Assembly (NCBI GenBank): GCA_940671915.1
Contig: CALNVZ010003435.1
Coordinates: 13,605,027-13,669,026, forward strand
Source: Paracentrotus lividus
Lineage: Eukaryota; Echinodermata; Echinoidea; Camarodonta; Echinidae
DNA length: 64,000 bases
Direction of reading: 5' to 3'
Below the pieces are notes generated by a model. It made no database searches, was not told the DNA's origin, and saw only the letters and a list, made by a program, of their open reading frames with translations. Made by a program: the position numbers and the translations under genes. Positions 51,265 through 61,533 of the stretch are shown in pieces (position 1 is the stretch's first letter; each line of letters starts with the position of its first letter).

Positions 51265-54200
51265 GTTTGGGGGGGTGTGGTTCAAGAAAACAAGAGCATC
51301 CCCCAGGTGTAATTTACTGTTCTATTTCTCTTTCCTTCTTTTTAACTGCAGGCCAAAGAGATTGCTGTCGAGACTCGATGCAGCGTCAACCTTTTCCATA
51401 ACACCTACATGGAAGAAAGGGAAGAGCTGGTGTTTTGCCACCCCATCAACATACACAATCCTACCCTGACCAAGAGAAGGAAGAAGCGAGAGAGATTGAT
51501 ATCTGTGCGGCCTCTACCATGGCAACTCCCAAGAAACGTCACGCCACTGTCAACTTTGGTGAGCCCAGTACTGGCAGACCTGACAAGAACGCTTGTCGTG
51601 TCTGCAACCGTTCAGAGGACATTGACCTCTGGATTGGGTGCAGCTTCACGCAGCGATCTAAAGCAGCTTGTCAGTACTGGGTCCACCAGAGGTGCATTGG
51701 CCTGGCGTACAGGTGTGAAAAGGATCTGGAAGCAGTCCCTTATTTCTGTCCGCGGCATATCAAAGACCAGTAATCATTGATCAATAATAAACTATGCATC
51801 GTTTGAAATTACACAATGAAATAATGAATTTGAAATGTATTGAAATGACCATTATTGATGTGGAAAGGAAAGAATGATAATAAAAACCAAAAAAAAAATA
51901 CCTTAAAATTCTGCCAATGTTTCTTCTTCGTCAGTCTTATCGTCATGGGCTTGCTTCTTAAGATCCTCATAAAAAGCTATTTGAATGCTTTTCTTCTGCT
52001 ATTAATTATTTCCCTATGTACTTCTTTGAGGAGCTTACTTGCATCGTCACCTAGGGAAGTCATGAGACGCAGGGTCTCTTCTTGGATTTTTTTGAGTGAC
52101 CAAGAATTTGCATCATTGTGTTTAATTTCGTCATCTAATGTGGTAAATATTGGTGTTGGCTGACCTTGTCCTGTTTGTGTACTTCTGATAATTTGATTGA
52201 GCTATTGTTATTACATTAACGAGGTCTGCGTGCAATGGTTGACCACCCAGAGACCTTAGGGGTATGAATTCTAGGGGTTTATTTAGCATCCCCGAGAGTC
52301 TGATATGTTTTTCTGCTGATTGTACTTCGAGCTCGTGGTTGAAAATGGAGCTTTCTCCGCTCCCAGGATCTTGGATTCCTGCTCTTTCAAAACAGACTTC
52401 CTGTTTTCTGACAACGGTTTCGAGCACCGACTTGACGCTACCCAACTCTTTTCAGTTGGGATCCCTGGAGGTAGATTGGATTTAAGTGTTCTTGTTTTCT
52501 CCTTCAGTGACGAAATCTCCACCTTCTCCACGAAACGGATCTCCACTACGTGAGAATGACTCATTGGATGAAATGTACTCCTTCATCTCCTCTGGTGCTT
52601 CTACACGTTTTGCCATGTCGCTCAGGAGTATCTTCTGGTAGATAAAGTGGTGTTGCAGTAGAAAAGTGGAGCAACCTTCTGTCTTCCAGCAATCATGGCC
52701 TGGGAATCATTGCACCGTACTCCACTGCGGTGACACTGTACTCCAGTGAAATACTGGAAGATGATGTCGAACATTAAATTGTAATTGGGATTAATTACTC
52801 TTTCTTTCCATGATAACAGCCCTGTTACAGATGGTGTTTTGCCTTCCTTGGTACACTCAGATACATATACATACATCAGTTCCCTTGCGAATGCGTCATA
52901 AGCAATTCTAAAACGCCTGCCATGAAACATGGTGGTTGGTAGCACCGCTGACGAAATCTTTGGCTCGTTGTGACTTAAATCCTAAGATGCCTGACAAGTA
53001 GTCTAGAAATATCGGCTTGCAAAGCCTAAATAATGTCCGATGGAATTAATTTCTACGTGGCCTGCTCCTAGAGCTAGAAGTACAGAGTCAAAAAGTTTTT
53101 TGTGAGCTACATTGGTCATTCCAGGATGGACAGATGAGACGTGAACTTCGAAGGGAGTTTTATGTAGGTCCACCTCCTCCCCACATACACCACAAATTAC
53201 AATGTCATTAATGAGAGAGTCTGCTACTCTATACGGCACCCCATCAAATCCAATCCTGACCCATTTTCTTTCATTTGGCACATTTGCCTGTTTTAGCAGC
53301 TCTTTGAGAACATGTTTTATCGATTGTCTCGAGTTTGGGTTCACTCCAATTATTTCCCCCATTTCAACTTTGGCCGGTTTTGATGGGTGATGATTATTTA
53401 CATGTTTGTATAAGTTAGATCGATCTGTGATGTTGTTGGGGTTATAATTACAATGGGTGCACATAGTATAGTTTCTTTCATAGATTTTGGAGCATTTAAT
53501 ACACACGGTAACTCCCTCATTTGCGTTACATGTACTATATTTCACATGATCTTTGATTTCTCCTGTGATACTGTCAACTTTAACCTCATCTACCACTTTT
53601 TCCAATGCATCACTTTGCATCCTACACCTATACGGCCTGAAGACAGATTCATTGACAGATGCCTCCAGTTCAGTTACTTTTTCGTACACTTCTGTCTTCT
53701 TCATTTTTCCTGACCAGTTGGAAGGTTTGAGATTCTCATTCGTTTGCATGTTTGACGGTTCACCTCTTTGTATGAAAACAACATTAGTTACTGTATTTAC
53801 AGGTGTTGTTCCGCTTTCCCTCACACGTCCCGTTTTCCCAACCCTCTGAGAATTGTCGGCAAATATCTCGACGTCCCCAGTTGAGAAACATTTATTGGGT
53901 TGCTTTGAAGAGTTTTCAAGTACCTTTTTAAGTGTAGTCACACTTCCAGATGGTGTTGTGGCCCCATCAATTGTTTCACTGTTTTACTCCCAGCTACAGC
54001 CCACTTAACCAGTGACTGACTGAACGAAACATTACAGAACAAGTTATTCTTATTCCTTACATAATATAATTGCTCAATCAATATTGCGAATGCTGTTTTT
54101 TTGGATAGAGATGCATCTGTTGTGTTGACATTTGTTGCCCGGATAAGAAATTGACAACTTCATTGGGTCTCTCTTTGATGAACTTCTGGGCGTCGAATTT

Positions 54201-54376
54201 GGAAAGATTGTCTAAATTTGAATATTCGCCGCGGAGTTTTTTGTGTCTTCAAGTATATCTTTGTTTATTGCGTTGCCCAACTTATAGTATAAAGTTCCCC
54301 TCTGTTCATCTGTCAGTTCTTGCACCTGTTGGAAATGCTGTCTACAGGGTCGAAAGGAGTCATTTTCATTCTCAAC
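50763..54376. repeat. Segmental duplication, copy 1 (direct repeat of 60407-64000)
   Basis: About 3.6 kb nearly identical to the end of the window. It begins at TGCATGTGTCCCTGG in both places; sequence to the left is unrelated. Copy 1 continues past 54376, but the second copy is cut by the window edge. Differences are mostly 1-2 base indels. Confidence 0.95.
50903..51773 (+). CDS. PHD-like zinc-finger protein, copy 1 (two exons, indels)
   Basis: Exon 50897-51060 (ATG at 50903, acceptor TTTTTCAG, donor GTGAGC) and exon 51352-51773 (acceptor AACTGCAG). The C-terminal domain is read at 51435-51773: CRVC, WIGCSF, ACQYWVHQRC, then YFCPRH, a cysteine/histidine pattern close to a PHD finger (C4HC3) with His in the last position. 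PHD fingers usually read histone tails; they also occur in transposon proteins. The upstream half of exon 2 is out of frame here but in frame in the copy at 60986, while the finger is broken there. Convergent with the minus-strand gene; the two stop codons are about 130 bp apart. Family not identified. Confidence 0.6.
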
Positions 54377-54677
54377 ACTACTACCATTTCCTTCATTGCT
54401 TGGAATGGACTTCGAAGCATGGTTAAAGGCTTTAGCACAATTACGTTTAGCATATTCAATGCAATTAGAGCAAACGTAGTTGGAATTGGGTGTTAATAGC
54501 TGATTTGCTATAAAGCCATTCCCAGTGTTCTTTGGCATAAAGCCTGCTTGATTTTTTGAAAAGGGATGGTACAGGTGACTGTGTTGCATCATGGAGTTCA
54601 CATCTGCATCTCTTCAAGAACCCAGGGGTCCGCGGAGTCTGACGCGTTTTCTTTTTTGGTGGTTGACTTTTCCCCAT
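51903..54677 (-). CDS. Uncharacterised long zinc-finger protein, copy 1 (frameshifted)
   Basis: One apparently intronless coding stretch of about 2.8 kb (roughly 900 codons) runs on the minus strand from ATG 54677 to a stop at 51903-51905, crossing several frame changes; the longest clean part is 53941-53003. Visible blocks in order: a basic N-terminus (GKSQPPKKKTR), CSNC, CIKC...CTHC...HVNNHH, RKWVRIGFDGVPYRVAD, CGVCGEEVDLHKTPFEVHV (a C2H2 finger), GAGHVEINS, GFKSQRAKDF, a GVQCHRSGVRCNDSQ block, GDPFRGEGGDF, PPGIPTEKSW and an acidic end. From memory, multi-copy proteins of unknown function in lancelets, cnidarians and molluscs share the DGxPY, GGH-E-N and GVPT-W pattern; I cannot name the family. 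It may be part of a mobile element. Intact function in this copy is doubtful as written. Confidence 0.6.
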
Positions 54678-54679
54678 CT

Positions 54680-55882
54680 TGACCTAAAATTGGAAACGTT
54701 AAACAAAATATCACTTTCTCTGTGTGTTTTTGTTGTTTACTGTTGTCTTTAAGCCATAGATTAAAACAGAAAATCAGTTACAATATAAATCTTTCCTGAA
54801 TTGGGGTCGGTCACTATAGAGAGTGAAAGGGAATGAGACAAGAGGTCTATCGACAGACTGGTGAAGGGGGTAAAGTTTTGAATACCTTCCAAAAAAATGT
54901 GAGAAAATGCGAGCGCGAGTGAAAGTCAACATTTCCAATTTTTATTCCATCATCGCTTTGCTATTTTATTTCAATAAGTTTGTCTTTTTTTAAGAAAAAA
55001 CTAGGGGAAGAGCAAAAAAGCATAGTTAAAAATAATTAAAAAAAAAAAATGAATAAATGAAGAACATTCCCAAATTGATGCCCCATTCTTCTCGCTAAAT
55101 TGCCATTTGGTTTAAACAAACATTAACTTATGTTCCTTTGGTCTAATTACATTTCGTCTATAACCAGTTCTTCCAATTAAATTTTGGTATGTATACCCTC
55201 CGTTTACTTCCCAAATCGTCCAATGTCCTGTTCGTCCATTGGTCAATTACCACGTGGTGAATTTCTCTATTAAACTAGTAAGAATACCAAATATACATTT
55301 GGGCATGAGACGAAAAGGCAATTAGACCAAATGGTTATTAAACTAATTAGGAATTAGGCAAGTCGGTAATAATAATCAAACGAGAATTAGACCAAGTATA
55401 CATTAGACCAATTTTGAATTAGACCAAATTGTGAGTAGAGCAAACAGTTTAGCCCATTTGGTATTATACAAACGTAGAATTAGACCAACTTCTTATTAGA
55501 ACGAGTTTGTATCATGATAATAAACCCCTCTCCTTCCCCCATCTTCATTAGATGTTAAACTATTATACAGCCGATTTGCATTAACCACACTTTATGAATT
55601 TGTATTTACTGTATATCTCTATAAACCATCTTCTATCAACCTTTTTGTAATAATGATTCTTTAAAACTATAATTATTGTTTTCCTTAAATCGCGATCCCT
55701 GAATCTTCCTCACAATGAAATCATGTCAACAAGATGGGACTGCACGGTACTGCACGGATATCTCATTTCTGAGATGCTCCTGCGCGCGTCCCCGCGAAAT
55801 ATTAATTTTTCGTCTATTTGTTTTAATGTTCTTTTTGATTAACAATCAAATTACGGCAGTTATCTCCCATCATTTTCAAACA
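54680..55882. other. Intergenic; short repeats only
   Basis: No gene is recognised before the HIRAN-like gene. The centre is filled by ATTAGACCAA repeats. Confidence 0.5.
55130..55505. repeat. Irregular repeat of ATTAGACCAA
   Basis: At least five direct copies of (A)ATTAGACCAA near 55321, 55387, 55404, 55420 and 55479, and an inverted one near 55138 (TTGGTCTAAT), with related words such as GAGACGAAAAGGCAATTAG. Spacing is irregular. Confidence 0.65.
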
Positions 55883-56606
55883 ATGAATCAATCGCAGATC
55901 AAAAGTCTCATAGAGCAGAGGAGCTGGGGTGGCCCAGGGAGGAAGGTGATAACTCTTCCAATCCACTGTGAATGGGTAAGTAATGAGAAATTCATGTTCT
56001 TACATAATCGTTTTTTTGTTCGATTTCCGTTTCTCTTTGTCTGACTAACGCACCACTCATACGCTTATTACTACTCATTGTCGTATATTCACTCTTCGTT
56101 TTCAAGTCATGAAATGCGTAACTTACCACGTCTTTTCTTCTTATTTATTTCTTGTTCACAGGTATCACCACTTCAAAAGGCGCCCCTACCCGGGTAAAGA
56201 GTTCTTGATGAGATGTCAGCCTGAGACAGGGAACAAATACGATAAGGCGGCGACCTTGGTGATGGCACCAAAACTAGAGGATGTTGCTCCTGAACTTCAC
56301 CAGAAACCAAAAGGCTTGAGGGGTGTACAGACAGTGCGACAGATCTGTGGGCAGCCCGTGGGGAGGGTCCCCAAAGGACTATCGGCCGTCGTGAAGCACG
56401 TCATCGAGCAGCAAGGGTGGGACGTCTTCGCATTCTACATGGGGACAATGACCCACGACGGGGCCAGTGTCAGGAGGAGGCCCAAAATTGGATGCCTGTT
56501 ATGTCATGGTTGGAGGATCAGGAGGGAGCATCTCGGACATGGTGGCTCGAGAAGTGAGGAGGAAGGGCGGCAAGGACGTTCGAGTGTTTTAATTTCAACT
56601 TATTAA
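55883..56606 (+). CDS. HIRAN-like domain protein, two exons, with probable 1-base errors
   Basis: Exon 1 runs 55883-55975 (MNQSQIKSLIEQ...ITLPIHCEW) and exon 2 starts at about 56162 after a TTGTTCACAG acceptor (YHHFKRRPYPGKEFLMR...NKYDKAATLVMAP...GQPVGRVPKGLSAVV). The pattern PGxEF-xxR-PxNxYDKxA...GxxVGxxPxxLS is that of a HIRAN domain, a DNA-end binding module in HLTF/Rad5-type proteins that also occurs alone in many copies in cnidarians and other invertebrates. As written, the exon junction is off by one base (GGG before the donor). A second one-base shift at CGACGGGG near 56460 throws the end out of frame; in the other frame it reads GPKLDACYVMVGGSGGS and stops at 56590-56592, which looks like the true C-terminus. 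Both sites are G runs, so error is likely. Confidence 0.6.
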
Positions 56607-56609
56607 CCG

Positions 56610-57900
56610 ATGAACTTATATACTCCAAGACGAAATTAAACCATTATGAACCATATACGTTTTTTTCAATGTCTTTATTTATTATGTCTCTTCAGTTATT
56701 TTATTTTTTTTTCCTCATTTAAGTGAGCGGGCAAGAGAATTGTTATATTTTTATCATGTGTACAGCAATTACATTGAGCATGAGAGATATAAAAAGAATG
56801 AAATAAGTCGAAGTATCAAAATGAGACAAGTGACTGAACTAGATGAAAGAACGAGTTGATCAAGTGACTTCAAATTAAATATTACAAACAATTTTTTTTT
56901 AAATGGCATGTTTCGTTGTGCGAGATGATATGGAGAGAGGACTCGTGGTAGAGGTATTTTGTTGAAATTGCGTGGTAATGAAGACATGAGTTGATCAAAT
57001 GCTTTAAAAAATAAAAAAAAAACATAGGCGAACTTTAAATGAATTTTACTCATGAATCATACGAGGTACTTTTAACATGATCATCGACAAACACCCATTA
57101 TCAAAGTAGCATATAAAGTTAATGGCACTAAATCGGTTAATTCATTTTTTCATTTTATTTATTACTCTAAACGCACCTTTCATTTTATTCCCGATAAGCT
57201 ACAAATAAACAATATTATAAACTTTATATCATAATTGATATAGGAATTCCATAATATATCTTTCAAGATCAACCATAATTGTTAAATGTCATTGATACAT
57301 TTTTTGAAAATTATGTAGCAACACTGAAACAGCATCATTCTTTTGCGAAATCAATTTTACACACAAAGTAATTGAATTTCATAGCTCACTCCCTTTCCAC
57401 ATTTTCTAAACAACAAAACAAAATAGAACATAAACTTTTAAAAAAAATCTCACCCCTCAAAAAATAATAAAGTAAATACGTATAGATATCAAGAAGAACA
57501 AACAAAATACAAATCGGATTCACAAATTTGAAAAACAAAATCATTGGGGCTTAAATAAGCCGATGGCGACAGAAAAAAAAAATCATCTATCGGACCATCA
57601 ACTTTGTAGGCAGATATGAAGTTCCAGGTTTTTTTTAATAATTGAGTAAAAAAAGAAGGAAAAAAAAGGAGCAATGGGGCTGGGAGGAGGATAAAAAGAT
57701 ATACCTTTAAAACCCTTCACCACTACTTTTTATATCCCCCATCTATGACATTATGACATGACATATTATAACAACATAAATAAGAGTCTTCACAGCCAAA
57801 TAATGTTGCAGAAATAATATATATTCCACACAGTCAACATAAATAATATACGCCTAAAAATATTGTCAATATAAATATGCCTTAGATATATAATCTTCAT
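56610..57900. other. AT-rich intergenic; no gene recognised
   Basis: Long AT-rich stretch without domains or RNA genes that I can identify. Confidence 0.5.
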
Positions 57901-58640
57901 CAGTACGTTTGACAGAAATATATTCCAATGTGAAACAGAAATATATATATATTCCATAATGAACTCAAATTATATGACACAAATATAGTCTACAATGTCA
58001 ATATAAGAGAACTGCTGAAATACATATGAGCCAAATAGAAATAGTCTTCAATGTCATAATTATACCAGAAATATATATTTCACATTGTTACGGGCATATT
58101 AAGGTCTTATTTTACAGATTCAATATCATAAGGTATAGTATATATCACAGAAATAGAATATGAATATGTTTGACAGAATATATTCCAATGTGAAACAGAA
58201 ATATATATATATTCCATAATGAACTTAAATTATATGACACAAATATAGTCTACAATGTCGATATAAGAGAACTGCTGAAATATATATGCCACTAAAAATA
58301 GTCTTCAATGTCATAATTATACCAGAAATATTTATTTTACATTGTCATATATATATATATATATATATTACCGGCATTTAAGGTCATATTTAGAGTCTAT
58401 ATTCACATACAATGTCATATGGTAGATGTTTATATCACAGAAATAGAATATAATATGTTTGACAGAAATATTTTCAATGTGCAACAAAAATATATATATA
58501 TTCCATAATGAACTCAAATTATATGACACAAAGATAATAGTCTACAATGTCAACGAGAACTGCTGGAATATTTATATAGATCTATATAGATCTACCACAG
58601 ATATATATATATACTCCACATATTCAGTATTATATAGTAT
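57900..58640. repeat. AT-rich tandem repeat, unit about 260-290 bp, three copies
   Basis: Units start near 57908, 58168 and 58456 with GTTTGACAGAAATATATTCC and share TCCATAATGAACT.AAATTATATGACACAAA and AGTCTACAATGTC. Short TATATA runs lie inside, including a (AT)n run at 58347-58369. Confidence 0.9.
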
Positions 58641-58723
58641 AAATCACAGAAATATATATAATACGCCACAAAATATAGTCGATCAACATAGATCAACATG
58701 CTATGCCACGCACGCCGCACGGG

Positions 58724-59281
58724 AACGTTGCAGAAATCTACAACGCAAAATCATCAATTCCGCCCTCTATGCGCATTATCGTACAAGGTTGCGGAATTCA
58801 GCAACGTTGCGGATATCGTACATTTCCCGAACTGACATGGAGCTGAAATTTTAATGTGGTGCAGTGCCTTTGAAAATGCAAATTAGGATCTGAAATTACC
58901 ACAAAGGCTTCTTTACAATACAACCAATCATTTGTTTTAAAAATTTGCGATTCAGTATTCTTGCGCTGAATAATTGATCAAACCCAAATTTGCACATATG
59001 GGACTATGAGGCTTTAAATACCTCTTATTCTTATATCTAGTCACTTTTTACCAATTTTTTTGGGCTTAATGTAATTATCATGGACTACTCCAACAAACTT
59101 TGGTATTAATATTTCTTTATAATGCATTTCTCCTCACGAAAAAGACCCGAAACCAGATGTCACTCCGTAACCGTCACTCCGTAACCGGACGTGGGTTCAA
59201 GTTTTAAGTCATAATTAACAAAATATTCNNNNNNNNNNNNNNNNNNNNNNNNNGCTAGCCGTGTCCGATTTCTGCAACGTT
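58724..59281. repeat. Inverted 14-bp words around the second gap
   Basis: AACGTTGCAGAAAT near 58725 is repeated inverted near 59266 (ATTTCTGCAACGTT). Between them are two tandem copies of GTCACTCCGTAACC (59159-59172 and 59173-59186). The same 14-mer, inverted, is at 50609-50622 and with one change at 50429-50442. Confidence 0.7.
59229..59253. other. Assembly gap (25 N)
   Basis: Run of 25 N, probably a gap of unknown size joining two contigs. Confidence 0.99.
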
Positions 59282-60107
59282 AACTACATAGCCATCAACG
59301 CAAAAGAAGGTTGATTAACGCAAGAGCCACATACGATCATCAGAAAAGGTAAGTAAATATACTGTTTTTCACCTTGTAATTTAAAAATTGTACCTGTAGT
59401 TTTTGAGATATACGAGCATGGATCATCATCACACATCAACATGGTATATTACAAGCCTTGACGCGGGAAAAGGTGACATTTTTGAGCTGGACCGGCATCC
59501 GTCGTTGTAGGAGTAGTAGTGAATCACCGCCTGCAAATGGATGTTTTTACCCATCATGCCACAAAATTATGCAAATGATTTAGGGATAGCCTCATAAATG
59601 TTTCATCTGACATTTTTCGATCACGAGAGTATCCATCCCTAAAGAAATTGAATAGGAAAAGAAAGTGAAATTTACTGGAAAGCAATGATTAAACATAAAG
59701 TGTTTGTTTTTGCTTGTTTATTCACCACAGTAATAAAACAATCTATGTATTAAATTTAGATCTTTATTGAACTTTTGCAGAAAGGATTCCATTTTTTAGA
59801 TAAATAGTATCCAAAATCATGGAAATAAATATTCCTGAAGTTCTGAAAGAAGAATAATCTTTTTTTTTCCTCAAATCACCTCTGCCTTATTTGCATAATT
59901 TAATGAAAATAAGAAAGAAATTTTTTGCACTGTTTTTTTTCCGGGTGTCTGAGTGTGTTTTGTTTTTGTTTTGTTGTTGTTTTGTTTGTTATTTTGTATA
60001 GCGATATGTCGGTATATGATGATCGATGATGATATTGATATATTGTATTTCAAACATTGTTAATAAGAACAGCAACAAAAACATAAGGGCCTAATAAACA
60101 TAAAATT

Positions 60108-60160
60108 CAGGGCGGATCTAGATTTTAATAAGTAGGGGCACAAACTCTGGGAATCAGATT
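60108..60160 (+). repeat. M1-type transposon terminus
   Basis: CAGGGCGGATCTAGATTTT followed by AGTAGGGGCAC resembles the M1 MITE end (CAGTGGCGGATCCAGGATTTT). The partner end was not found before 60407. Confidence 0.4.
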
Positions 60161-60544
60161 TGTAGCTGGATCCAATTTCTTTTTTCAGGTCACCGGCCAA
60201 ATAAAAACGTATTTTGTTTTTCTCGACCCTCTAGCATGTCATTTTTTTATATTTTTTTCAATGATTTTATTTTAGTCATTTATTTCTGTTACTTATTTAT
60301 TGATTATTAATATTTTTTTATGGAGGACAGGAGGCCGCTATTATGTCCTTGTTTAAAGGCATTTTTTTTTTTTACAGCAGGTTTTACTTTGTCGGGGGAG
60401 GGGGGGTGCATGTGTCCCTGGCTTTGTTCTCCTGATCAGCCACTGAATAGCAATAATATCAAGTGTAGTTAAAGAATTTCAAAATAAACAGAAGAATTAT
60501 AATGATATAACCACCTCATGATGTTTCCCGTTTTTCAGTCAACT

Positions 60545-61404
60545 ATGGATCAGGATTATTTCAAGTTCTTGGAGCAGTCTGTCAATGAGGAGGCGGGCTG
60601 CGAGAGAGAAAGGTGGGCAAAGACAGTTTGCTGGTTATAAGGAGGATTCAGGAATACGGAGGAGCTGTTATAGCAGGCGGGCCAGGACATTAGTAAAAAA
60701 CGTGAGCATGGTTTATTAATATGTTATACACCTCCCCCTTCAAAAAATTAATAAAATATATATATATCAACTATAGGACCTACTAATCTGGAAGTTAGAA
60801 AATGCCACAAAATATACATCCATTAATATGATTGCCATAAACATTATAGTGCATTCATTAATGTTTTTCTTCTTCCTTTTTTTTTCTTTTTTTTTTTTTT
60901 TTTGTTGGGTGTGGGTTCAAGAAAACAAGAGCATCCCCCAGGTGTAATTTACTGTTCTATTTCTCTTTCCTTCTTTTACATGCAGGCCAAAGAGATTGCT
61001 GTCGAGACTCGATGCAGCGTCAACTTTCCATAACACCTACATGGAAGAAAGGGAAGAGCTGGTGTTTTGCCACCCCGGATCAACATACACAATCCTACCC
61101 TGACCAAGAGAAGGAAGAAGCGAGAGAGATTGATATCTGTGCGGCCTCTACCATGGCAACTCCCAAGAAACGTCACGCCACTGTCAACTTTGGTGAGCCC
61201 AGTACTGGCAGACCTGACAAGAACGCTTGTCGTGTCTGAACCGTTCGAGGACATTGACCTCTGGATTGGGTGCAGCTTCACGCAGCGATCTAAAGCAGCT
61301 TGTCAGTACTGGTCCACCAGAGGTGCATTGGCCTGGCGTACAGGTGTGAAAAGGATCTGGAAGCAGTCCCTTATTTCTGTCCGCGGCATATCAAAGACCA
61401 GTAA
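60545..61404 (+). CDS. PHD-like zinc-finger protein, copy 2 (two exons, indels)
   Basis: Second copy of the gene at 50903-51773. ATG at 60545; first exon to about 60709 before GTGAGC; second exon 60986-61404. Here the first exon reads MDQDYFKFLEQSVNEEAG and the upstream part of exon 2 stays in frame (SITPTWKKGKSWCFATP...), unlike copy 1. Two one-base losses (near 61239 and 61246) then break the PHD-like finger. Between them the two copies show a complete exon 2, which suggests that the real gene is intact in at least one haplotype or locus. Confidence 0.55.
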
Positions 61405-61533
61405 TCATTGATCAATAATAAACTATGCATCGTTTGAAATTACACAATGAAATAATGAATTTTGAAATGTATTGAAATGACCATTATGATGTGGAAAGGA
61501 AAGAATGATAATAAAAACCAAAAAAAAAATACC

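Noticed and set aside
55715..55882. Upstream extension of the HIRAN-like first exon to the ATG at 55715
   Set aside because: The added part has low-complexity hydrophobic and Cys-rich content unlike the domain; the ATG at 55883 is more credible.
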